Of a DNA stretch of 10,991 bases, positions 1 through 6,334 are shown one piece after another. The stretch comes from Steroidobacteraceae bacterium (GTDB lineage Bacteria; Pseudomonadota; Gammaproteobacteria; Steroidobacterales; Steroidobacteraceae): NCBI GenBank assembly GCA_025927665.1, contig JAICKZ010000092.1, forward strand, positions 1 through 10,991. The letters are read 5' to 3'. Each line of letters starts with the position of its first letter. Within the stretch, counting starts at the first letter, position 1. The translations under genes and the position numbers were made by a program. Under the pieces are notes generated by a model. It had not been told where the DNA came from. It worked only from the letters and a program-made list of their open reading frames with translations, and did no database searches.

Positions 1-1
1 A

Positions 2-64
2 ATATGGATATTGGTTAAAGCAGTGACATTGCGTGGCCATGTATTTCCGTCTCCTGCCAATTGA
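2..64 (+). CDS. C-terminal tail of an upstream gene (partial), possibly a TOBE-domain/ModC-like protein
   Basis: One plus-strand frame is open from the window edge to a TGA at 62-64, which lies 4 bases before the preferred modA start at 69. The 20 visible residues end in ...VKAVTLRGHVFPSPAN. The stretch ILVKAVTL resembles the last beta strand of a TOBE (molybdate-binding) domain as found at the end of ModC-type ATPases, and a mod gene would fit the neighbour. The piece is too short to identify: the reading frame and stop are seen, while the TOBE reading is inference. Its tight junction with modA suggests co-transcription, with modA as the downstream, probably last, gene. Confidence 0.4.
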   Translation: MWILVKAVTLRGHVFPSPAN

Positions 65-68
65 AGTT

Positions 69-848
69 ATGAGTTCATTCGGGCGTTTCCTGAGAATAAT
101 AATTGCACTTGGAAGTGCACTGCTTTTTACAACGGCAGAATCATCGCAACCAGCCGTGCGAGTGTTCGCTGCAAGCTCTTTGACCAATGCACTTAATGAT
201 ATTGCCGAGCTTTACAAAAACGAAACCGGTCAATCCGTTGTCTATTCTTTTGCTGCCACCTCGACCTTGGCACATCAACTCGAAGCGGGTGCTCAAGCCG
301 ATATCTTTTTCTCTGCAGATATGGACTGGATGGATTACTTACAAGCGCATCAATTGATTGATGCATCGAGTCGAATCAACTTGCTTGGCAACTCCTTGGT
401 GATGATTTGTCCGATTGATGCTCAAATAAAAATCCGTATTGGCCAGGGCTTTAAATTAAGTACGCTGTTGCACAATAGTCGATTGGCAATTGCTGACCCT
501 GCATCTGTACCTGCTGGCAAGTACGCATACAGTGCGTTGCAAGCATTGGATTTATGGTCCGACGTGAAAAATAAGTTGGCAAGCGCGGAGAATGTTAGAG
601 GCGCACTTAACTATGTTGCACTCGGTGAAGCTTCGTTGGGAATTGTCTATAAAACTGACGCATTGCTCGACAAGCGTGTTCGAATTGTTTATCAATTTAA
701 TGAACAAACGCATCCACCGATTATGTATCCGATAGCGCTGACACGTACTGCGACAAAGGAAACAAAACTATTCTTTGCCTACTTGCGCTCACCGGCAGCG
801 CAAGCGGTATATAAAAAGTACGGGTTTAAAAGCATCGTAAAAGAATAG
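69..848 (+). CDS. modA: Molybdate ABC transporter periplasmic substrate-binding protein ModA
   Basis: Periplasmic receptor that captures molybdate (or tungstate) and hands it to the ModBC importer for molybdenum cofactor synthesis. From the ATG at 69 the product is 259 aa, normal for ModA. Residues 1-23 form a signal peptide (Arg residues, then IIIALGSALLF), with mature sequence from about residue 24-28. Conserved segments follow the E. coli protein closely: VFAASSLTNA (33-42), the STLAHQLEAGAQADIF region (65-80), LLGNSLV (105-111), DPASVPAGKYA (143-153), ENVRGAL (174-180) and GIVYKTDA (191-198). They include the expected ligand-contact Ser residues near 36 and 65, Val176 and Tyr194. Earlier in-frame starts exist (GTG 33, ATG 39), but they would overlap the preceding open frame and put extra residues before the signal peptide. 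No modB follows, because the next gene is convergent ppc, so the permease and ATPase genes must lie upstream or elsewhere. Confidence 0.93.
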   Translation: MSSFGRFLRIIIALGSALLFTTAESSQPAVRVFAASSLTNALNDIAELYKNETGQSVVYSFAATSTLAHQLEAGAQADIFFSADMDWMDYLQAHQLIDASSRINLLGNSLVMICPIDAQIKIRIGQGFKLSTLLHNSRLAIADPASVPAGKYAYSALQALDLWSDVKNKLASAENVRGALNYVALGEASLGIVYKTDALLDKRVRIVYQFNEQTHPPIMYPIALTRTATKETKLFFAYLRSPAAQAVYKKYGFKSIVKE

Positions 849-903
849 AATACCCGCTTCATCACGATGCTACTACTCTGAGTCACTTCAATTACGCAAA
901 GTT

Positions 904-3582
904 CTAACCACTATTCCGCAATGCAGTCGCAATGGCATTGATGGACAACTGCAAGCCATCACGCACCTGCGGATTATTTTCGCCAGCGCGATAACGTTTA
1001 AGCAACTCCACCTGCAATAAATTGAGTGGCTCAATATACGGTAGACGCAAGCGAATTGATTTGTCCAACGCAGGATTGTTTTCCAGTAAACGTGACTGCC
1101 CAGTCGCAGCCAGCAAACTATCTTGCGTCATGCGCCAGTCATCACGAATGCGATTGAATATACGATCAGCCAAGCTGCGATCTTCAACCAACGCAGCATA
1201 GTGTGCAGCGATATCCATGTCTGATTTGGCCAGCACCATTTCCATATTATCGAGCGTAGTTTTAAAAAATGGCCATGCCTGTACCATTTCGCGTAACAAA
1301 CCTTTATCCGCAAAAGAATGCAACGCATGTCCGACGCCGTACCAACCTGGCAACATCAAGCGCGCTTGTGCCCAACTGAATACCCAAGGAATGGCACGTA
1401 GATCTTCGATGCGATCTGATTTAGTACGTGATGCAGGACGCGAGCCGATTTTGAGTTCGGCAATTTCTCGCAGCGGTGTCATTTGTCGAAAGAAAGTTTT
1501 GAAGCCTTCGGTTTCATACACCAAACCTCGATAGGACTTAAACGCGGTCTGCGATAACGTTTCCATCGCAGTAACGAATGGCGCATGGTTGGCAACAGTC
1601 GCACCGGGGATATTCAATGAGGCATACAGCGTTGCCGAGGTCATTGCTTCAAGGTTATTAATTGCACTGTCATGCGTGCCATACTTGGCTGCAATCACTT
1701 CACCCTGTTCAGTGATGCGTATATGTCCTTGCACTGTGCCCTGTGGTTGCGCACGAATTGCGGCGAACGAAGAACCACCGCCGCGACCCACAGCGCCACC
1801 ACGACCATGAAATATTTGCATGGTCGTGCCAAACTCTTTAAACACTTTGGCCAAAGTCTGCGTCGCTTGATACAAACTCCACACGGATGTCAGATAACCG
1901 CCGTCTTTGTTGGAATCTGAATAGCCGACCATCACTTCCTGTTTGCCACGTGCTTCGTTGATGGATTTGATCTCAGGCAATGACATCCATGCACTCATCA
2001 CCTTTGCAGAATTTTCCAGATCACCAATGGTTTCGAACAATGGCACGACCATGATGGAAGTTTGTGAATGGGGATGGCCGCGATACAGGCCCGCTTCTTT
2101 AAGTAATATTTTTACTTCAAGCAGATCCGAGACACTTTCACATTTTGAAATAATGTAAGTGGTGATACAGGCAGGGCCATAAAGACCGTGCGCTTTGGCC
2201 GCTGCGCGTACAATTGATAATTCTGAGTTGGTTTCATCGCTGTATTCGGCAAAGGGACTTGATAATAACCGCGGTGTCGCAAGTTCTCTACGCAACAAAG
2301 CAACGCGCTGATCTTCGGTTAACGATCGATAATCTTCCGCAACTCCCGCCGTTTTCAATAGTTCAGCAACAACGCGTTCATGCACATCCGCATTTTGTCT
2401 TAGATCCAATGTGGCAAGATGAAAGCCAAATGTTTCCACTGCTCGAATCAAACGTCCCAATGCTCCCCCTGTCGCCAGTGATCCAGTCTGTGCCAACGAA
2501 TGTGCAATGGCCACTAGATCCGAACGTAATTCTTCGGTATTCGCATAAGGTTCGGCTTTAACAGAGGCGTGTCGCGGCGGCGCCTGTCCCACAATTCTTT
2601 CATAAGTGGCCGCGAGGCGTGCATAGATGCCGGTGACTGCACGACGATAAGGCTCGTCCTGACGAGCAGGGTTGGCATCGCCGCTATGGCCTGCAAGCTT
2701 AATGACGGCTTCGGTCACATCTGCCAATTCGCTGGAGATGGAAAGTTCACCACCGAGCGCATGTAATTGATCCAAATAATCCGTAAGAACAGTTTGCGAT
2801 GCGCGCTTTAATGCCAGCATCAATGAATCGGCAGTGACATTGGGATTACCATCCCGGTCACCACCAATCCAACTGCCAGGACGTAGAAAACTTTTTGTAC
2901 GATAGCCAAGCACGCGCTCCCAACGCGCATACAATTGCGGTAATACCGGTAAGAACACATCGCGCAAATAAGCCAGTGCAATTTCAACTTCATCGGCTAC
3001 ATACAAGCGCTCACGTCGCAACACACGGGTTTGCCACAGCAAGGCAATTTGCCGAACAATGGCCGGTTCAATGGCATCGCCTTCCGGAGATTCTGTTCGT
3101 CCCAGATCGCGCTGCTTCATCAAATAAGCAATACGATTGCGATGATCGAGCATGCTTTTACGCATCACTTCAGTGGGATGTGCAGTTAGTACCGGTACAA
3201 TCAAAGCATTATCCAAAACTTCAGCGGCTTGTTCTGCGCTAATTCCTTTGGCAGTCAAACGTTGCATGACCGCCGCCAAATCATCTTCGTGTTCCGAAGT
3301 CAGTCCCTCACGATCCTCCGCAAGATTGGCAAGCATGGAAAACAACATAAAGCCACGAACAAATGCAAGGGTATCGTCAAGCGTTAAACGCTCCAATCCA
3401 CGATCAGCATCATTGGCGCCTTCAATACCACGATGACGGTCGACTGAGGTCTGGCGAATGTATTCGATACGCTTGAACAATTCTTCGCCACCATATTCAC
3501 GTATGACATCGCCCAACAATTTGCCGAGGAAGCGGATGTCCGCGTTTTGACTAAGCGCCTGGTTGTGAATGACTTGCTTCAT
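904..3582 (-). CDS. ppc: Phosphoenolpyruvate carboxylase
   Basis: Cytoplasmic enzyme that carboxylates phosphoenolpyruvate with bicarbonate to oxaloacetate and phosphate, replenishing the TCA cycle. The product is 892 aa, full length for bacterial PEPC (about 880-930). Signature regions are all present: VLTAHPTE (131-138) with catalytic His135; GSWIGGDRDGNP (236-247); FHLATLDLRQ (387-396); VMVGYSDSNKDGG (550-562); the glycine-rich loop FHGRGGAVGRGGG (591-603) with the essential His592 and Arg594; and the LRNSG C-terminus, close to the usual RNTG end that contributes to the allosteric/active site. The start is supported by a GAGG about 11 bases upstream of the ATG. It is transcribed alone, convergent with modA across a 55-base gap, and separated by about 266 bases from the next minus-strand gene. 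The many antisense ORFs inside it are shadows. The identification is secure. Confidence 0.98.
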   Translation of the reverse strand: MKQVIHNQALSQNADIRFLGKLLGDVIREYGGEELFKRIEYIRQTSVDRHRGIEGANDADRGLERLTLDDTLAFVRGFMLFSMLANLAEDREGLTSEHEDDLAAVMQRLTAKGISAEQAAEVLDNALIVPVLTAHPTEVMRKSMLDHRNRIAYLMKQRDLGRTESPEGDAIEPAIVRQIALLWQTRVLRRERLYVADEVEIALAYLRDVFLPVLPQLYARWERVLGYRTKSFLRPGSWIGGDRDGNPNVTADSLMLALKRASQTVLTDYLDQLHALGGELSISSELADVTEAVIKLAGHSGDANPARQDEPYRRAVTGIYARLAATYERIVGQAPPRHASVKAEPYANTEELRSDLVAIAHSLAQTGSLATGGALGRLIRAVETFGFHLATLDLRQNADVHERVVAELLKTAGVAEDYRSLTEDQRVALLRRELATPRLLSSPFAEYSDETNSELSIVRAAAKAHGLYGPACITTYIISKCESVSDLLEVKILLKEAGLYRGHPHSQTSIMVVPLFETIGDLENSAKVMSAWMSLPEIKSINEARGKQEVMVGYSDSNKDGGYLTSVWSLYQATQTLAKVFKEFGTTMQIFHGRGGAVGRGGGSSFAAIRAQPQGTVQGHIRITEQGEVIAAKYGTHDSAINNLEAMTSATLYASLNIPGATVANHAPFVTAMETLSQTAFKSYRGLVYETEGFKTFFRQMTPLREIAELKIGSRPASRTKSDRIEDLRAIPWVFSWAQARLMLPGWYGVGHALHSFADKGLLREMVQAWPFFKTTLDNMEMVLAKSDMDIAAHYAALVEDRSLADRIFNRIRDDWRMTQDSLLAATGQSRLLENNPALDKSIRLRLPYIEPLNLLQVELLKRYRAGENNPQVRDGLQLSINAIATALRNSG

Positions 3583-3624
3583 GACAGAAAAAACCTCGAC
3601 TAATTAGCGGCGTAACAAATTGCA

Positions 3625-3637
3625 ACGCAAGTTGCGT
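3625..3637. promoter_or_regulatory. Inverted repeat ACGCAA-g-TTGCGT upstream of ppc
   Basis: A perfect inverted repeat with 6-base arms around one central base lies 43-55 bases upstream of the ppc start codon. This is where a dimeric regulator could bind at the promoter or leader. I cannot match it to a known operator, and short perfect repeats can occur by chance, so the regulatory role is inference. Confidence 0.3.
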
Positions 3638-3823
3638 ATTTTGGGGCAAAAACCATGACGCTGGAAGACTAAACGCAAACAATGAGGGATTAGGATTGCA
3701 CAAATCCCAAGCTCGCCCATGATTGTCGAGCTTCTTCAAGAATAACCGACGATATCCTACGTCAAAAACAAAACTCGCAAGATAAAAGAAGCTCTCGTCC
3801 GGCGCTTTCAGCTAGAACCATGG

Positions 3824-3837
3824 CGATATGCATATCG
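3824..3837. repeat. 14-base perfect palindrome CGATATGCATATCG
   Basis: A perfect 14-base palindrome with no loop, 12 bases beyond the esterase stop codon and one base away from a second palindrome at 3839-3850. The lack of a loop and of a following T-run argues against an intrinsic terminator. A protein-binding site is possible but unproven. Confidence 0.4.
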
Positions 3838-3838
3838 A

Positions 3839-3850
3839 AATCAATTGATT
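3839..3850. repeat. 12-base perfect palindrome AATCAATTGATT at the esterase 3' end
   Basis: A perfect AT-rich palindrome that overlaps the first two bases of the esterase stop codon complement (3849-3851). It sits next to the palindrome at 3824-3837, so 26 of 27 consecutive bases belong to two perfect palindromes. The function is unknown. Confidence 0.4.
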
Positions 3851-4934
3851 ACCAATTCATCTTGCTTTTAATAAAAGCTGTCAACTTTGCGGCATTGACT
3901 TGATGATGATGCACGCGCGGATGCTTGCCATATCCGGTGAAATCAAAAAACAAAGTATCAATTTTTTCTTCCGGCCGCGCTTTCCTTATACGTGCAACCG
4001 CGGTCTCAATATAACCTGGCCATTTTGATCCCGGCTTTGTTGCGTCCATACTTCCAAGAGTACACACAATGTATGCCTTGGGATACTTGTCGCGAATCGT
4101 ATTGACGAAATTAATATAGGCTTGAATGCGCTGTTCATCGGTCGGCAAGGGACTCATTTTTTTGTCACGATCTGTCAACCAACTGTCGTTTTGAAACAGA
4201 TTGATCACAACCACATCGGGTATCCAGGAAGAAAAGTCCCAGTGAGTATCGTTGTTACCAACCGCACTCATTTGATCATAAAACTGTGGCATCGTGAAAT
4301 CGAACCAGCTGACCATGATACCGATGCCGCTTTGCGAGGTCATATATATTTCGGCATCGAGATTACGTGCAGTGATCGCTGCATAACTCATGAAACTGTT
4401 CTTATCTTTACTCTGATCATCGACACCATCGTCTGGGGATTCGTCAGCCATACCACTTGTAATAGAGTCACCAAAAAACTCGATGCGACGTTTGGGTCGT
4501 GATGGTGGTGGCAATAATTTAGCATGATCGGCAAACGTGAAGCTTTTGACGATAGTCGCCCCTTCCTCACCTTCGGTACGCTTAGTCAACAAGAAACTAT
4601 GTTTACCTTCGGGCAAACGCTCGGCAATGACATAGTCTTTTTCACCTTTTACTGCGTGGATAATGAATGGATGCGCAAGATCATCATCAATAAAAACATT
4701 GAAGAAATTTTTGCCATCTTGATCATCCAATGTAATCGCAAGATAGGGTCCGGTGAAATTGGCTGCAACGCTGGTATCAGGCCATGAAATAATCGGTGCA
4801 ATGGGATCGGAAAAATCCACACGACCGGTGTACTGCAGATGCTTGTCAGCCGGAGAAATAGTTGTGAATGCGAACGCATTGTTTACGGAAAAACAACAAA
4901 CAATAAAATAAACCAATGTATAAACGTTTTTCAT
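3849..4934 (-). CDS. Secreted SGNH/GDSL hydrolase, carbohydrate esterase family 2-like
   Basis: Probable exported deacetylase acting on O-acetylated polysaccharide. The product is 361 aa. Residues 1-22 are a signal peptide (hydrophobic YTLVYFIVCCF, cleavage near NNAFA). Residues about 27-140 look like the beta-sandwich domain that precedes the catalytic domain in CE2 acetylxylan esterases (YTGRVDF, ISWPDTSVAANFTGPYL, FFNVFIDDD). The SGNH domain follows: block I EFFGDSITSG (152-161) with nucleophile Ser157; a QSGIGI segment (201-206) supplying the oxyanion Gly; NLFQND (245-250) with the likely oxyanion Asn249; and KHPRVHHHQ (337-345) with the probable catalytic His338. The Asp usually found two or three residues before that His is absent (Gly336, Tyr335), consistent with the Ser-His dyad reported for some CE2 enzymes. 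The start is supported by GAGGAG upstream. The gene diverges from the acyltransferase gene by 79 bases. Substrate specificity is not readable from the sequence. Confidence 0.85.
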   Translation of the reverse strand: MKNVYTLVYFIVCCFSVNNAFAFTTISPADKHLQYTGRVDFSDPIAPIISWPDTSVAANFTGPYLAITLDDQDGKNFFNVFIDDDLAHPFIIHAVKGEKDYVIAERLPEGKHSFLLTKRTEGEEGATIVKSFTFADHAKLLPPPSRPKRRIEFFGDSITSGMADESPDDGVDDQSKDKNSFMSYAAITARNLDAEIYMTSQSGIGIMVSWFDFTMPQFYDQMSAVGNNDTHWDFSSWIPDVVVINLFQNDSWLTDRDKKMSPLPTDEQRIQAYINFVNTIRDKYPKAYIVCTLGSMDATKPGSKWPGYIETAVARIRKARPEEKIDTLFFDFTGYGKHPRVHHHQVNAAKLTAFIKSKMNW

Positions 4935-4977
4935 GATTGTTGAATCTCCTCGAACAATAATTCGTTCTTTGAAAGTT

Positions 4978-4986
4978 TGATACTAT
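4978..4986 (+). promoter_or_regulatory. Candidate extended -10 promoter element for the acyltransferase gene
   Basis: TGaTACTAT matches an extended -10 (TGn plus TATAAT-like hexamer, 4 of 6) and would start transcription about 20 bases before the ATG at 5014. No good -35 is visible at the right distance, which extended -10 promoters tolerate. This is a suggestion from pattern only. Confidence 0.35.
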
Positions 4987-5000
4987 GCTCTTTGTTGTAA

Positions 5001-5006
5001 AAGGAG
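5001..5006 (+). promoter_or_regulatory. Strong ribosome binding site AAGGAG
   Basis: AAGGAG lies 7 bases before the ATG at 5014, an ideal spacing. It decides between that ATG and the in-frame TTG at 5011, which would be only 4 bases from the site. Confidence 0.8.
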
Positions 5007-5013
5007 CAAGTTG

Positions 5014-6120
5014 ATGAATCGGAATGCTCATGTGGATTTTCTGCGTGGTATTGCAATATTGCTGGTGTTGCTGCTGCACTTCGCACTGGCTTATGGTTTG
5101 ATGAATTGCCCGTTGCGTGCGCTCATTGGCATCGAGGCACTGAAGGCGATGTTCTATAATGGTAACTATGGTGTGACCGTATTTTTTGTCATCTCTGGAT
5201 ATTTGATCACCTCGATGTCTTTGGCGAGGTGGAGCAATCCTGCTCACATTGATACTCGCGCTTTCTACACTTATCGGTTTGCCCGCATCATGCCTGCCCT
5301 GCTGTTAGCCGTAGCGATCATTGTCACGCTTGGATTATTGAATGTGCCGTATTTTTCTAACCAGCATGCGGGCCATCCCTTGCCTGCTTCTTATTTTTTT
5401 CTGGCGGTGCTTTCTATTTTAACTTTTTGGCACAACGTGCTGATGCAAATCTTTGGCTGGTTCAATTACTGCTTAAATATTTACTGGTCGCTCTCGGTTG
5501 AAGAAGTTTTCTACTTGGCACTGCCGCTAGTCTTTCTAAGTTTACGCCGCAAGTCATTTATCATATTCGTCTGCCTTGCATTAATTATCGTTGGGCCTGT
5601 CTATCGCAGTTTGCACACCAACGATGAACTGTTTTACGAATGTGGTTATTTCGCCTGTTTCGACGCGATTGCAATGGGCTGCTTAACCGCAATGACGACG
5701 TCTCAATACAAACTTCATGGCATCAAAGCGAAAGTGATAAGACAGATTGCCAGCATCAGCTTTGTTGTCATTTATCTGCGCGGAATCGATACGCACGAAG
5801 TGTTTGGATTTTCATTGATTGCACTTTGTGCGGCCCTTTACCTGCTCAGCTCAGTGAATGATATTCGCCCCAGTTTTGCGACGGGAAGCGCAACAGCGCT
5901 GGTACGTTGGTTTGGGCGCCATAGTTACGAACTGTATCTATTCCACATCGTGGCTTTGGCACTGATGCGCAATGTGGTGGACAAACAAAGTTTATCGACG
6001 CTCGCTTGGTTCCCTTGGTTGATACTGTTCATTACCGCATCGGCATTAGCCGCGATGCTGATAGCCCAATTCGTCTCCGAGCCGGCCAATCGCGCCATTC
6101 GACGTTATCGGCATGTCTAG
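5014..6120 (+). CDS. Acyltransferase-3 family membrane protein (OafA/YrhL-like O-acyltransferase)
   Basis: Integral inner-membrane enzyme of the AT3 family, which moves acetyl or other acyl groups from the cytoplasm onto sugars of LPS, exopolysaccharide or other glycans. The product is 368 aa with about ten hydrophobic segments. Family hallmarks in order: VDFLRGIAILLVLLLHF (7-23), with the R-x10-H pair Arg11/His22 essential in studied members; VFFVISGYLIT (56-65); YRFARIMPALL (87-97); YWSLSVEEVFY (157-167); and RWFGRHSYELYLFH near the C-terminus. There is no C-terminal SGNH domain of the kind fused in some OafA proteins, but a separate SGNH esterase is encoded divergently next door. The start is set by the AAGGAG site. 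The acceptor glycan is unknown; no polysaccharide synthesis genes are in the window. Confidence 0.92.
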   Translation: MNRNAHVDFLRGIAILLVLLLHFALAYGLMNCPLRALIGIEALKAMFYNGNYGVTVFFVISGYLITSMSLARWSNPAHIDTRAFYTYRFARIMPALLLAVAIIVTLGLLNVPYFSNQHAGHPLPASYFFLAVLSILTFWHNVLMQIFGWFNYCLNIYWSLSVEEVFYLALPLVFLSLRRKSFIIFVCLALIIVGPVYRSLHTNDELFYECGYFACFDAIAMGCLTAMTTSQYKLHGIKAKVIRQIASISFVVIYLRGIDTHEVFGFSLIALCAALYLLSSVNDIRPSFATGSATALVRWFGRHSYELYLFHIVALALMRNVVDKQSLSTLAWFPWLILFITASALAAMLIAQFVSEPANRAIRRYRHV

Positions 6121-6168
6121 ATTGCTCGCCTTGAGGTAACAATGAACCCTTTGATCAGCTGGAAAAGG

Positions 6169-6187
6169 CGATAGTGAAAAACTATCG
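6169..6187 (+). terminator. Hairpin CGATAGT-gaaaa-ACTATCG, possible weak terminator of the acyltransferase gene
   Basis: A perfect 7-base-pair stem with a GAAAA loop lies 49 bases after the acyltransferase stop codon. The stem is only moderately GC-rich, and the following bases (atttgcaattgttatt) are T-rich but not a clean U-tract. It is therefore either a weak terminator or an RNA-stabilising or operator element just upstream of the operon promoter. Confidence 0.35.
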
Positions 6188-6195
6188 ATTTGCAA

Positions 6196-6225
6196 TTGTT
6201 ATTGACGTATCAGCTTCTATATAAG
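6196..6225 (+). promoter_or_regulatory. Candidate sigma-70 promoter for the five-gene operon
   Basis: TTGTTA at 6196-6201 (4 of 6 matches to TTGACA), an 18-base spacer, then TATAAG at 6220-6225 (5 of 6 matches to TATAAT). It is the best promoter-like pair I saw in the gap before the operon. An overlapping TATATA at 6218 would give a 16-base spacer. Unverified. Confidence 0.4.
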
Positions 6226-6334
6226 GAATACTGGATCTTGGAATGCCAGCGGAAAAGCTACTTTTACATATTTACCGCAAATGTTGGCCCCTTCCATCAC
6301 AAAACGCTTTTAGAGAACCATAATCGCTAGTCCT

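Larger units (their letters stand above)
3583..3848. other. Intergenic region upstream of ppc and downstream of the esterase gene
   Basis: This 266-base region should carry the ppc promoter (minus strand) and the end of the esterase transcript. I found no convincing sigma-70 -35/-10 pair and no hairpin followed by a T-run. It does contain the inverted repeats listed separately at 3625-3637, 3824-3837 and 3839-3850. A 62-codon minus-strand frame that runs into the ppc start (3551-3739) lacks recognisable protein features and is not called as a gene. Confidence 0.6.
6121..6334 (+). other. Intergenic region before the ABC/SCO/cupredoxin operon
   Basis: A 214-base non-coding stretch holding a small hairpin (6169-6187) and a candidate promoter (6196-6225). 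The leader from the predicted start to 6335 would be about 100 bases. I looked for a TPP riboswitch, because NMT1/THI5-like binding proteins can be thiamine-linked, and did not find its conserved CTGAGA/ACCTGA elements. No FNR-type TTGAT-N4-ATCAA box is present. Confidence 0.6.

Noticed and set aside
33..68. Longer modA starting at GTG 33 or ATG 39
   Set aside because: It would overlap the preceding open frame and place 10-12 extra residues before a complete signal peptide. ATG 69 fits the signal peptide and the stop of the upstream frame at 62-64.
849..903. Terminator between the convergent modA and ppc genes
   Set aside because: No stem-loop with a T-run was found in the 55 bases.
3551..3739. 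62-codon minus-strand frame overlapping the ppc start
   Set aside because: It has no domain and no conserved pattern, and it overlaps the ppc ribosome site and start. It is more likely promoter/leader sequence than a leader peptide gene.
4846..5247. 133-codon minus-strand frame across the esterase/acyltransferase junction
   Set aside because: It runs antisense to the well-supported acyltransferase N-terminus and out of frame with the esterase, with low-complexity His/Gln/Arg content and no recognisable fold.
6121..6334. TPP or other riboswitch before the NMT1/THI5-like binding protein
   Set aside because: The conserved TPP core elements are absent, and the only clear structure is a 7-base-pair hairpin.
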